A stretch of DNA of 64,000 nucleotides, taken from assembly GCA_963556145.1 (NCBI GenBank), contig OY744469.1:5180767-5244766 (forward strand), read 5' to 3'. Both the position numbers and the translations under genes were made by a program. The stretch is from Hygrocybe punicea. Its lineage: Eukaryota > Basidiomycota > Agaricomycetes > Agaricales > Hygrophoraceae. Below are positions 35,025-45,119 of this stretch, piece by piece (positions within the stretch are counted from its first letter, which is position 1; the number at the start of each line of letters is the position of its first letter). Below the pieces are notes generated by a model, which saw only the letters and a program-made list of their open reading frames with translations, searched no databases and had not been told where the DNA came from.

Positions 35025-35874
35025 CACAGGGTGCGCAGTAGCATACCATGTCACACAGTATCTTGAAAGTACTTGACAAGTATACTAAATATCATTACCA
35101 TAACATTCAACATGGTATTGTAACAGTATTCAGACATAAACTACAATACTTGTGCTCAAATTCATCTGAAGGTATGAAGGCAAATGAGACTTATACCCTT
35201 TCAATAACATCAAGCCTTTTGTTTCACTACTTTTACTGTATCTACAGCAAAGTACTGTATAGTTCAGATAGAATACTTGCAGCCTAAGATGAATAAAAGT
35301 ATTAAACTAGTAAGGAAGTTGTGCCACTTTCACTACTAGGATACCTTTTGAATCCTTTCAAGATACAGTGTGAAATAGTATAGTACTATTGCCATATTGT
35401 GGATTTAAGATACTGTGTCAATACTTTTAAGATACTTTTATTATAATAAAAGTACTGAAACAGTATCTTAAAAGTATTGACACAGTATCTTAAATCCACA
35501 ATATGGCAATAGTACTATACTATTTCACACTGTATCTTGAAAGGATTCAAAAGGTATCCTAGTAGTGAAAGTGGCACAACTTCCTTACTAGTTTAATACT
35601 TTTATTCATCTTAGGCTGCAAGTATTCTATCCGAACTATACGGTACTTTGCTGTAGATACAGTAAAAGTAGTGAAACAAAAGGCTTGATGTTATTGAAAA
35701 GGTATAAGTCTCATTTGCCTTCATACCTTCAGATGAATTTGAGCACAAGTATTGTAGTTTATGTCTGAATACTGTTACAATACCATGTTGAATGTTACGG
35801 TAATGATATTTAGTATACTTGTCAAGTACTTTCAAGATACTGTGTGACATGGTATGCTACTGTGCACCCTGTGC
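35025..35874. mobile_element. 850 bp fold-back element inside Copia
   Basis: Two arms of about 415 bp are almost perfect inverted repeats centred near 35447 (CTTTTATTATAATAAAAG). The ends read (G)CACAGGGTGCRCAGTAGCAT, flanked by TA at 35023-35024 and 35875-35876. ORFs at 35048-35287 (+) and 35611-35850 (-) are the two arms and differ at only a few residues. It separates RT from RNase H of the Copia element. Confidence 0.93.
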
Positions 35875-36553
35875 TATCGTGCGCTTGTCAGATCTTTGAT
35901 GTATATCATGATGGGGACCCATCTGGACATCACATTTGCCGTCCAACAGCTTAGCCAGATTGCTACAGCCTCACCCATTGGGACGCCACTAAATGCATCA
36001 CATGATACCTGAAGGGCACTAGGCTTTTCAAGCTCCACCTTGGTGGAGAGCACATTGCCGACCTCTCTGGGTATACTGACTCGAACTTCGCTAACTGTGT
36101 TGATACCAGGAAGTCTACCTCCGGCTACTCTTTCTCCCTTGGCTCTGGTCTCATCTCCTGGTCTGCTTGTAAACAAAAAACTGTCTCTACTTCTTCTTGT
36201 GAATCTGAATACATCACTGCTGCCGAAGCTTCCAAAGAAACGGTCTGGCTCCATGCCCTTTTACTTGGCCTCGAACTTGGTCAAACTAGACCCACCTTAC
36301 TCTGCTGTGACAACAATGGTGCCATCGTACTCACTGGCAACCCTTCTTTCCATAATCGCATCAAACATATCAACGTCAAACACCATTACATCTGTGAACA
36401 CGTTGCCAACAATGAAATCGAGGTCAAATATGTCAACACTAAAACTAATCTTGCCGACGTCTTTACCAAACCTTTACCTGCCAAAGATTTTTGTTTTATG
36501 TGGCACACTATGGGTACTCATGCTTAGGATTCCATTCAAGGAGTAATCTCCAC

Positions 36554-36565
36554 AGTGAGGAGGAG
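36554..36565 (+). promoter_or_regulatory. Polypurine tract of the Copia element
   Basis: AGTGAGGAGGAG lies immediately before the TGTTGG start of the 3' LTR, the expected position for plus-strand priming. Confidence 0.75.
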
Positions 36566-36682
36566 TGTTGGATTTCACATGTATAGATTACATGATTGGG
36601 ACATGATTGGGACATGTGACATTGTTTATCATATCAATGTCACACAGACAATTCTGCTACCTCAGTCATTCTGTTCACAGCT
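36566..36682 (+). repeat. 3' LTR of the Copia element, truncated
   Basis: It matches the first 115 bp or so of the 5' LTR with scattered changes (for example ATGTATAG against ATGTGTAG), then diverges after CTGTTCA. 36690-36885 is unrecognised spacer. Confidence 0.85.
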
Positions 36683-36887
36683 CCATTACAGTTGTGCACC
36701 TGTTATCTATATCACACTATACCAACACAAGTGTTTTGCTGATGAACCCTGCCTGCTGCATTCCGTGTGGTTGAGTGCTTCCGATATGATATGGCAGCAT
36801 CATGACAAGGCGTCTCATGGCCGTTGTTTTTGGGATCGCAGTAGCGTGGTACAACAAGTACCTCTGATTGGCCAGGGAATATACTAC

Positions 36888-38093
36888 TCACCCCATCAGC
36901 ATTCGGACGACTTCTTGGTACCGCTCTTTAGTCCCATGTACTACAGCTTCCTCGATTTCCCACCCGTCACAATCGTGGCCCTCAGGGCCACCTTCTAGCC
37001 CTTTCTGGAATCCGGCACCTACGAGCCAGTCTCTCAGGTATTGTTTATCGAAGCTCGGCTGGGGCCTGCCAGGTTTGTAGTCCGCGAGGGGCCAGTATCG
37101 GGATGAGTCGGGAGTCAGAACTTCGTCTATTAGGATCAGTTGTGGGTTGGGGGAGGAGGCCGAGGAAATGAGGCCGAATTCGAATTTCGTATCAGCGAGG
37201 ATGAGACCGCGTGCGCGCACGAATGTGGCTGCAGCGTTGTATAGTTCCAGCGACACTCGAGACATTTGGCGGTAGAGCTCTTCACCGATGATGTCTGAGG
37301 CTTTTCAAATCCATTAGTGTCAGTCAGGAGAGATGAATCATAATAGCGGATTGAGAGACGTGCTTCAGCCTTTTGTATGCAGAATACACCGGAAATGGGG
37401 ACGAGGGAATGATGTAACGAACCTTGTTCAGGAGAAATATTCTCATCGTGGGTACCTTGGGCCGCTTTCGTTGATGGCGTGAACAGCGGCTCTGACAGCT
37501 GCTGAGATTCCACCATTCCCGTGGGGAGTGGAATACCGTGGACGGTGCCTGAGCGCTTGTACTCTGCCCACGCGGATCCTGGGTTGGTCACGGTCAGGAC
37601 CATAGTATCTATCTTATTAAGCAAAGACTCACCTGTTAGGTAACCTCTAACGATTGCTTCCAATGGCACAACGCGCGCTTTCTTCACCAACATAGCACGG
37701 CCAGCCAACTGATCTTTGTGTGGCCGCACTTCCTCGGGCATTTCATCCACGTTGTCGGTGACGAAGTGATTCGGGATGATATTGCGGAGCTTGTTGAACC
37801 AGAAGACGGATATCTTGGTCAAAAGCGTTCCCTTCTCTGGAATGCCCTAGGATATTTGAATCAATTTTTGAAGGACAGTGTTATCCAGTATGTTTTAAGG
37901 CGCAGGCGGTCAGATGGCAGACTCTAAAGGAATGGGAACTACAGACGTTGCGAAGGATAACATCGTAGGCGGATATTCTATCCGTCGCGACGAACAAGAG
38001 GTATTCTGCGCACGAGAGGGCGTAGATATCGCGAACCTTTCCTTTGGATAACAGTGTCAAGCCAGGAAAATCTGTATAGAGCAATGTAGACAT
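36888..38093 (-). CDS. ADE1: Phosphoribosylaminoimidazole-succinocarboxamide synthase (SAICAR synthetase)
   Basis: This enzyme of de novo purine synthesis joins CAIR and aspartate using ATP, in the cytosol. Four exons (38093-37947, 37846-37633, 37578-37423, 37294-36888) give a clean frame of 307 residues, close to the usual fungal length of about 306. Motifs include the N-terminal [52 protein letters not shown] and [10 protein letters not shown], and [14 protein letters not shown], all ATP- or substrate-site signatures of the family. Introns are GTCTGT..CTAG, GTGAGT..CCAG and GTTCGT..TCAG. No lesion was seen, so it is likely a functional single-copy host gene. It lies about 200 bp from the truncated Copia LTR, so its 3' region borders transposon DNA. 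Confidence 0.96.
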
Positions 38094-38289
38094 TGGTCAC
38101 CACTTTCATTCAGCCGGTTTTTCCGTATACGGATACTTTTCTAGTTACCTTTACATATCTGCCTTTTATATGAGGGCAAAAAGTTCGCAATTTTTCCTGT
38201 GTTATCCATTGCATGAAGCAACGTCTATATAAAAAGATCAATTTGTAGATAAAAAATGCATGGCGATCCCGGGACTGGGCCCTCCCGGT

Positions 38290-38862
38290 TTAACGAGCCC
38301 CTGCAGACCTTTGCCCTAAAGGTCCTGGTCGCCCTTCCTCCATATACTTCAGTTCTTTCAGCCTCTCACGAATCCAGGCAGCAAAGGCAGTGAACAGATG
38401 GGTTTCGTCATGCTTCTCGCAAAAGCGGAGAAGCGCATTATAACGCTGCTCCGGGCTCGAGCCAGTGGCCCTCAGAAGTTTTGCTAGATCCACGGGGCAA
38501 AGGTATGGAGGTTGCCTCCCATCTTCCAAGAGTGATGAGCTTCCTTGCGTAGCGCACGCGTAGTATACACAGTGATCTATACCAAAGCAGTGACCCAACT
38601 CGTGGCTTGCGGTGCGACAAACGCGGCCAAGCCATAGGCCAATCAGGGCTGCAGCGGATGGGGAAGCATCTAAGGATGGAAGTGTTTTAAGCGCAGACAC
38701 GGCAGCCTGTAGTCCTGCGACCGTCACTTGTCCCAAACCGCCATCCGGAACTACAGCGTTAGAGGAAGAAGAACGATCGTCCCGGTTCATGTCTGTATTG
38801 CCGGATTTGCTCCGTCGTTTATTGGGCGTACCCGATATCAGGAATAGGATGGTAAAATGCAT
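38290..38862 (-). CDS. Archaemetzincin-like zinc metalloprotease, C-terminal part
   Basis: It carries the archaemetzincin signature HELGHCFGIDHC followed by CVYYACATQ and, 17 residues or so later, YLCPVDL (the CxM..C..C pattern in slightly altered form). AMZ proteins are aminopeptidase-like metalloenzymes. The visible ORF is 190 residues with a low-complexity N-terminus (SKSGNTDMNRDDRSSSS). The usual upstream half (family members are about 300-400 residues) is not seen in the same frame, so more exons upstream or a truncation are both possible. It ends LGQRSAGAR-stop. It overlaps the end of the next minus-strand ORF by 25 bp. Confidence 0.8.
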   Translation of the reverse strand: MHFTILFLISGTPNKRRSKSGNTDMNRDDRSSSSNAVVPDGGLGQVTVAGLQAAVSALKTLPSLDASPSAAALIGLWLGRVCRTASHELGHCFGIDHCVYYACATQGSSSLLEDGRQPPYLCPVDLAKLLRATGSSPEQRYNALLRFCEKHDETHLFTAFAAWIRERLKELKYMEEGRPGPLGQRSAGAR

Positions 38863-39344
38863 AAACTGACGAAACCCAGTCCTTTCACAGGTGCTCTGTA
38901 CATCAAGGTAAGTGATTTAATCTGGATGGCACCATAGAATATTGGCTGACTGAGTTCATCCTCGGAATTGACAGGCTCTTCTCCCTCCTCATCATCATCG
39001 CGTGCACTCTTGGATCCTGGCGCTACCGAGCTGTGGACATGGTCTTCATCATCATCAGTGTCGATGATGGTGGTGACCGTTGGCGCCGGCCTGACCTGCA
39101 TGGCAGGGGTGATGGCAGGCTGCTGCAAGGTCTGTGACTGAGACAGTGACGCTGTGGATGAGTCTGCAGTCGACGGCCTATGCCGCTTGGAGGATGCCAC
39201 CAGTTCTTCAGTAGCAGGTCGCTTTTGGCCATTACGAGGCTGGCTGCTGGACATTTGGGTGGATGGTTGAGGCTGGGAAGGCCTGGATTTGGCCTGGGAG
39301 CGGGATTTTTTGGGAGGAGGCATGGATTTCTTTGGGGGAGGCAT
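38838..39344 (-). CDS. Disordered Pro/Lys/Ser-rich hypothetical protein
   Basis: The start is chosen at 39344 (MPPPKKSMPPPKKSRSQAKS), because the longer ORF start is upstream of this obvious N-terminus. The body is Gln/Ser-rich, with a hydrophobic-acidic stretch TVTTIIDTDDDEDHV that looks like a SUMO-interacting motif and an acidic segment DDDEEGEEP. The C-terminal 30 residues may be read-through of an intron (GTAAGT-like sites near 38910 are on the other strand). No enzyme domain. It could be the N-terminal part of the same transcription unit as the archaemetzincin fragment. Confidence 0.5.
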   Translation of the reverse strand: MPPPKKSMPPPKKSRSQAKSRPSQPQPSTQMSSSQPRNGQKRPATEELVASSKRHRPSTADSSTASLSQSQTLQQPAITPAMQVRPAPTVTTIIDTDDDEDHVHSSVAPGSKSARDDDEEGEEPVNSEDELSQPIFYGAIQIKSLTLMYRAPVKGLGFVSLCILPSYS

Positions 39345-39439
39345 GATGGAGTGGGTGAAGTTTGAGCCCCTATTTATATGTAGTAGTTGTGTGTCCACGA
39401 GTGTGCCACAAAGTGGCTATATTCTCTATTGGTGTTAGA

Positions 39440-39560
39440 TGTAATGACAGGTATATATGAAGGTCACGGGTTCTGTTTTATGTACCCGTACTCTTACCCG
39501 CACATACCCGTACTCACTACTCGTGTGGGTTTGTATTACCCGTGCTCTAGCCTAATGACC
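39440..39560. repeat. Decayed ACCCGTA-rich repeat
   Basis: Phrases such as TACCCGTACTCTTACCCGCA recur here, resembling the subterminal motifs of the elements at 41538 and 50282. Ends were not found. It may be a relic. Confidence 0.35.
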
Positions 39561-39769
39561 ATCTGAACAGTTGTCCAGGATATTTCATGCTTACTGTGCT
39601 TCAGACACATCTAACACAAGATTCTATTGATTTGAACATGGACACAGTACATGTAATTGAGGAGTCAAACCATTAGCACAACAACAATGTAGAGTGGTAG
39701 GAAATAAAGGAAAAATTTGGATTGAGAAAATTGATTAGCTAGTATACTTGTATTTTCACAGGTTCAGCA

Positions 39770-39855
39770 TATGAGCTGAACCGAACCTTAGGTTCAGTTC
39801 AAGGTTCAGATTTTTTTGGCCTGAACCGAACCAAACCAAACCTGACCATCACTAA
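39770..39855. repeat. Solo right end of an element-D-type inverted-repeat element
   Basis: GAACCGAACC-type motifs end in CTGACCATCAC followed by TA. Reversed, the terminus reads GTGATGGTCAGG, close to the element D terminus GTGATGAACAGG. No matching left end was found. Confidence 0.55.
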
Positions 39856-39858
39856 TCT

Positions 39859-40852
39859 ACCACTGGCGAGCCATCTTTGAGGAGCATGGCAAGGTCAATC
39901 AGCCTCCTTCACCTCTCGTTGGCCACATTTGCATTCTATCCCAAGCACTCCTAACTGCATGCCAATCATTTTACGAAGAGGAATCAGACTTATATCTCGA
40001 TGAAATTGTTACATGGCTTGCATTAGTGCATGACATTGTCATTTTGCCATCCACTCTCTCTCGGAACCTTATTGAAGCTGGTCTCACCCGAAAGATCCTT
40101 CACAAAATGGCCATTGAACAAGACGAGCAACTGCGAGAAGAATGGCGCGAATCCTTGCAGAATGACTTTCAAGGTGATGGCTCAGAATTCATTGCAATAG
40201 ACGAAACAAGCAAGAACGAGCTATGGCAGGTCAATGAGGGGTGAATCTGCCAATCTTACCGATGTCTTTGTGCATGGCGATCGGTACTCCCTTGTTGCAG
40301 CGATGACCACCGAAGGATACATTGCAGCACATGCTGTCAGAGGGTCATTTGATTCCTATGAGTTTTACAACTTTATAGCTGAGGAAGTGGTGGGTCTTTT
40401 CATGGGCTTATTGCAGGAATTTGCTTGCATATACTCACTCTTTTGTTCAGGTACCCCAAATGAATCCCTTTCCAGCTGAACGATCTGTGCTAGTACTCAA
40501 CAACTGCCAGATCCACCATAACGAGGCCCTGGTTGACCTTGTTCGAAGTGCTGGTGAGACAATCTATTGAGTACTTGTATTTACTAATTCCTTTCTCAGG
40601 TTGCTTGATCTTATATCTCCCGCTATATTCCCTGGATTTGAACCCCATTGATGAGTCCTTTAGCACCCGTATGTGCGCTCTGATCTGCTCAACAGATGCT
40701 GATACCATCTTTCAGTTAAAGCCTACCTCCATCGTCATGGACATACTATCCGTCGTGAGGAAGACCCTGTCACAGCGCTGTTGGAGGCATGCAGTTGTAT
40801 CAAACCGGATATGTGTAAAGAGTGGTTTCGTCATGCAGGGTATATTGTGTAG
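39859..40852 (+). pseudogene. Tc1/mariner (IS630-type) DDE transposase, spliced, catalytic residue changed
   Basis: A frame without a start runs from 39859: HWRAIFEEHGKVNQ, an HTH region (LYLDEIVTWLALVHDI, STLSRNLIEAGLTRK) and IAIDETSKNELW with the first catalytic Asp. After a short break come ANLTDVFVHGDRYSLVAAMT, a GTGGGT..TTCAG intron, VLVLNNCQIHHNEA, a GTGAGA..CTCAG intron, LPLYSLDLNPIDES, a GTATGT..TTCAG intron, and KAYLHRHGHTI to FRHAGYIV-stop at 40852. The second catalytic Asp reads Asn (LNN) and the third acidic site reads IDES. About ten residues are missing after NELW. It is therefore inactive. The family uses TA target sites, as do the nearby inverted-repeat elements. Confidence 0.88.
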
Positions 40853-40993
40853 ATAGAAGTTTATTGTGTCTGTTCTCAGCGGTTCTCAGCAGATACAAAT
40901 TTGATTTCAAAACATGATGAAAGTGTACAAAGCGAAACGAAAGCGAAGGACAGAAAACAGGTCTACAAAGCTAAACGAATGTGAGAGACAGCA

Positions 40994-43993
40994 TTATTCT
41001 ACTGTTTTACCCTCATTCCTTGCATCACAAAACATACCATGTGCGATGAGAAATTCTTTCCATTCAAAAGTAGAAAATCCTACACTTTTCCATTCGACAT
41101 CCTCAAGGGACTCGACGATCTTGTTCCCAGGGTTGTATCCAAGTTCGTATAGTTTCTGTTTGCTGGAATTGGATATGTTGTATGTTGCACAAAAACGGTC
41201 CAAGGAAGCATCACAACCTGAATACTCTTGTCTTGCAGGAGCACCCATTGGCAAGTAGCCGAAGTAAGGAGGGTAATAGCCAGGTGCTGGAGGGCAGTAC
41301 TGATGTGCTGTATAAAAATGTTGCTGCAAAGCATTTGGATGCAGCTGAGGAATGTATAAAGGCTGGTTGAATTGTGAGGCATGGGTTGGATTGCGAGAGC
41401 TGATTGAAAGGAAGCTGATTGAACTGGTTGAACTGCGACAGTGGCTGATGAAACTGATTGAACTGGTCAAACTGTGATAACAGCTGATGAAACTGTGATG
41501 ATGGCTGAGTAAACTGGCTGAGCTGCGATGCTGGCTAAGGTTTAACACGGGTCCGGGTAAACCCGGTGACCCGCCGGTTCGGGTCTGACCAGTGCAACAC
41601 CGCGACCTGAACCGGCGGGTTCATGGGTCATCACGGGTCATCAACACAGGTAAGTCTGTTAACTTTACTAATATTATTTATTGCAGGAAACTCAACCGCG
41701 ACCACATCGCGAGCACACCACGACGGATCCCAATGCCAATGCAATGCCAATGGACACAGGACAGCCACAACAACACCACCAACACCACCACCAGCGGTGG
41801 CAATGGCAACGGCAGCGTCAACAACGACGATGGAACGGCAACGGCAATAACGACGACAGCAGCAGCAGCAGTGCCAGCAACAGCAGCAGCGCCAGCAACA
41901 GCAGCAATGCTGGCCACAGGAGCAATGCCAGCAGCAGCAGCAACGCCGGCAGCAACACCACCACGACCATACCACCACCCGACGAGGACAACAACAGCGT
42001 GCTGGCAGCAGCAGCAGCAAGGCAATGTCAATGGCGATGGCCAGCAGCAGCAGCAATAGCGGCAGCGGCAATGGTGACAGCAGCAGACTAGGATGACGGT
42101 TGGCAGCAGGCAGTGGCAACAGTGACAGCAGCAGCAGCAGCAGCTGTGGCAGCAACACCACCACATCCATACCACCACCCCAACGAGGACGACGGTTGGC
42201 AGCAGCAGCGCTGGCAATGCCAGGCAGGGACCACAGGACAAGACCCCCATCCCTCCCCATCCCTCAGGGACACTGGAGGGCTCCCTGGCACCCATCTACC
42301 TTGCGAAGCGCAGCGCCGTATCTATTGATATGTGCCTGCAATTTGCGAGGAGAACGGTTGGGGTGAGCCCGCCTTGGTCTGGGTCTCAGAACCCAGATGC
42401 GAGGTATGTGGTGCCCCACAGGTATGATGAAACCCGGGCGGTGCATGCAAACCTGGTCAACCCGGGGGCAACCTGGGGGCGAAACCCACTGGCACCTGGA
42501 CCCTTACCTGCCGTTGACCAGGTTTGGTGGGTCTGGGCCTGGGTTGGATTTTTTAGACCCCCGGGTTACCCGTGTTAAACCCTAATGCTGGCTGATGGAA
42601 CTGTGGAGGAGGAGGAGGAGGAGGAGGAGGAGCCAATTGTTGTTGCTAAGATTCTATGAGCTCTTTGTGATACTTGACGAATTCTTGAATAGGCACGCGA
42701 GGATCTGGACAAGGTATATTGAGTTTGCATTCATTGCCGAAATGCTTTGAGGTTGGTGGTGATTTGAGGTCAGCACTTCCAGCTGCCTGGTTTGATATGT
42801 CACAACATTGCAATCAAGTGAATCGATATGTAGCTTACGATTGCATTTGCCCAAATCTGTAACCTCAGCGGGGTGAGCTCCCAGCACTGCTTTCCATCCT
42901 CATACACATGTTTGCCTGGATATAAAGGACAATTGTTGATCAGATAGTGTTCCTCCAGCGCTTGGCAATGTTTGGAACTGCCAGAAGTGAGACCTGCCTG
43001 TTGACCTTGAACATAAGATGTCTTGGAGAATAAAACTTACAATTTGGCTTTTCCGTGATAGATCTTCTGGTTGTTGTGAAGAAACCTCCTCTTCAAAGTC
43101 AAGCGGCTCAAGTACTTGGTCATCTTCACCAGTGTGCCACGTCTGGGGTAGTAAATGTCAGATTGATAGATAATGTAGCGCATATACTTACAATATCCGG
43201 CTTGGGCGGTGGTGGCATGTAGATGAAGATCACAGCCTCCCCTTTTTTTGCCTTCACAGCAGAAATCATAATGTTGTAGCCGATGTTGTTTGTTACAAGC
43301 TTGCTTTGCCCTTTGAGCAGTGTCTCGAAATGCCACTGCATTTTCAATACATTGATTGCGTCAATTTGGCAGGGTAGCACGAGAAAAGGTTTCGAAATCT
43401 GTGTTGCTGTCAAGGACAAATGGGGCACGCTGGAGGGTTTGAAGTGACGAGGCTGGGTCTGGTTTACCACGCAATTGTTTCATTCCTGCAGCAGGGGGTG
43501 TTGGACTTTCAATAAATAGATAAAAGGTGATGGGTTTCAAGGTCTCAGCGTTATCATCTGAACCTTCAAGGCTATCACTGATTTTGTTGGTCTTGGTCTT
43601 TTTCTTTGAGAGGACTTTCTTCCCCTTCTTGGTTTTTTTGGGCCCTAGTTCATCTTGTTGATCAGCCTTCCTCTTCCCCTTTTGTGAATGGTTGTGTTCT
43701 CTGGTTCCTTTGTTTTCTTTGCCATCTTTGCCGCTTGTGCCAGTTCGAGCTAGATAAAGCATCCAGTAAGGCTAAACCAAAAAGAAACCCTTTAGCACTT
43801 ATGAATATCTTGATTCACGGCTTGAGCTTGTATTGGGGGGGGGATCACTTGCAGCCTGAGCATCATGTGAGTCTGATTCAGATTGAGTCACACTAGTAAG
43901 CTCATCAGTTTCATTGGAAGATGCTTGGCTTTGAGAACTCTGGGTGTCGGTCTCAACTTCAGGGACATTGAGCTTGAGCTTGAGATGTCCCAT
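40994..43993 (-). pseudogene. Repeated-family hypothetical gene split by element C
   Basis: The start is at 43993 (MGHLKLKLNVPEVE). Following minus-strand pieces are an Asp/Ser-rich segment, a Lys-rich segment (KKTKKGKKVLSKKK, 43600), QIDAINVLKMQWHFETLLKG, IFIYMPPPPKPDI, a GTAAGT..CCAG intron, GEDDQVLEPLDFEEE, ELTPLRLQIWANAIV, DPRVPIQEFVKYHKELIE, a poly-Pro tract and QFHQP repeats, then after the insertion at 41538-42582 a QFNQ-rich tract and the C-terminal KIVESLEDVEWKSVGFST..WKEFLIAHGMF to 40994. I recall this C-terminal region from expanded agaricomycete gene families of unknown function. The frame changes inside the QFNQ tract, and element C breaks an exon. It is probably a pseudogene. 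Confidence 0.6.
41538..42582 (+). mobile_element. Element C: 1045 bp TA-flanked inverted-repeat element
   Basis: It is flanked by TA (41536-41537 and 42583-42584). The left end reads AGGTTTAACACGGGTCCGGG and the reversed right end reads GGGTTTAACACGGGTAACCC. Subterminal DNA is packed with ACCCGG/GGGT motifs, unlike element A. Yet the core is clearly related to element A: a GTAAGT..TTTACTAAT..CAG cassette (41650-41686), the block after it (CAACCGCGACCACATCGC), a trinucleotide-rich tract, and the tail block at 42293-42395 (AGCGCCGTATCTATTGATA). It interrupts the gene at 40994-43993. Confidence 0.92.
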
Positions 43994-44070
43994 GGTGGTG
44001 ATGGAACAAACACAAGAGGTCCTCTCAAATTGTACAAGTTCTTGTTGTTTACAAAAAAATGTGATTCTCA

Positions 44071-45023
44071 TTACATTTGGGCACGACTGTAAGCTGTCCT
44101 CCTCAGTTTGTCGAGGGCTTCTTGGATAATCTGCTCATCCATCTCCAGCACCGGCGAGCCCTTGATCGATGCCCAGGTTTTCTCAATGCACCCTTCACCC
44201 ATGTTATTACATCTGATTCTGTCCAGGACGTCAGGGACTTTCCAGAACTGGACAGGTAAGTTCAGATCTAGCAATGCTTTTCCAATGTGTTTCCACCATA
44301 ACTCTTCGTAGGCCTCTTTGCAACGATTGCGATTCAAACCCAAACACAGGTTTGAATGCTGAACGGGTGGGGGGAATCTGGCAAGGAGTTTTCAGTGTTC
44401 ATCAAGTGTGTCCTTTGTCTTTGCGATTGCCACCATGGTTCGAAAGCCAATTGTATCAATTTCCACAGTTGTGAATGATGTCAGATGCTGGTAAATTAAA
44501 TTTTGGAAGGCATCTTCAAACCACTTGTCGACGTGATGCAGACGAGAAAGCTCCATCAAATGTACGTCATTCTCACCCAACCAATAAAGGCCCTCTATGC
44601 CCATTTGTGTGTAAGTTTTTGCTTGTTTCATATCATAGCAGTCGGCTAATTTGAGTATGGCAACAAAACGTTCAACGGTCCTCAATGGACCATCAAATCC
44701 CCTGTAAAAAAACACTTAGTATTGTATATGTTGGAGGGGTGATTGAACTACATGGCCGGATACATCCAAGTAAGTAGGTAGTCAAACTCTTGACAGGTGC
44801 AGTGTGAGAGGAGGATTGGCTTGTCATTGCTTGTACCATCTGTGGAGCCACGTTTGCTATGATTTGGGATACCGGACACAAACATATCTGCAAATATAGT
44901 TGAGACAGGGACAAGTTGATCCCGGTGTATTTTGTAAAGTGTATCCTCCACCTAGTATGGATTTCCAATGTGTGAGGCGGCAATTGTACTATGTTATCAG
45001 ACACGTACTCTGAAAATGTCCAT
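44071..45023 (-). CDS. BTB/POZ-domain protein
   Basis: Exon 1 encodes MDIFR (start 45023), then a GTACGT..CTAG intron leads to VEDTLYKIHRDQLVPVSTIF, which with ADMFVSGI and CTCQEFDYLLTWMYP gives a BTB fold as seen in many agaricomycete proteins. Further exons give a helical BACK-like region (RFVAILKLADCYDMKQAKTY, IEGLYWLGENDVHLMELSR) and a C-terminus (EAYEELWWKHIGKALLD, SRAQM-stop at 44071). A donor near 44705 and introns near 44350-44400 join the parts. BTB proteins often act as cullin-3 adaptors or dimerisation modules; the partner here is unknown. No clear lesion was seen. Confidence 0.75.
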
Positions 45024-45119
45024 TCCGGATGAAATGTAGTATTTCTGGTGTGTTTGAACTTGTACGCTAGTCATTGTGTTCGAGGTCAACAAATTTTGGG
45101 CTTTGAAATTCCAAGTTCA

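Larger units (their letters stand above)
29957..36526 (+). pseudogene. Ty1/Copia gag-pol polyprotein, decayed and split by three insertions
   Basis: Gag (29957-31000) has a UBN2-like body and a knuckle-like CNNC..GH..C. After the inserted element (31000-32156) come the protease region (LDMGASMHIS, where D-S/T-G would be usual, near 32325), the GAG-pre-integrase HHCC finger (LETWHHHLGH..CVDCILGK, 32840-33000), and an integrase core with YVDLTGP and FCTDNSEL (from 33040) whose expected Glu region reads HIGHVKHVHWTL. Reverse transcriptase spans about 34070-35020 (QQIDVKTAFLNEL, GLYGLKQ, HVDDFLSV). RNase H with the C-terminal KHINVKHH segment spans 35875-36526. There is an in-frame TAG at 34561 and several frame shifts. 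A fold-back element separates RT from RNase H. It is dead. Confidence 0.93.

Noticed and set aside
35048..35850. Two opposite, nearly identical ORFs as a gene pair
   Set aside because: They are the two arms of the fold-back element.
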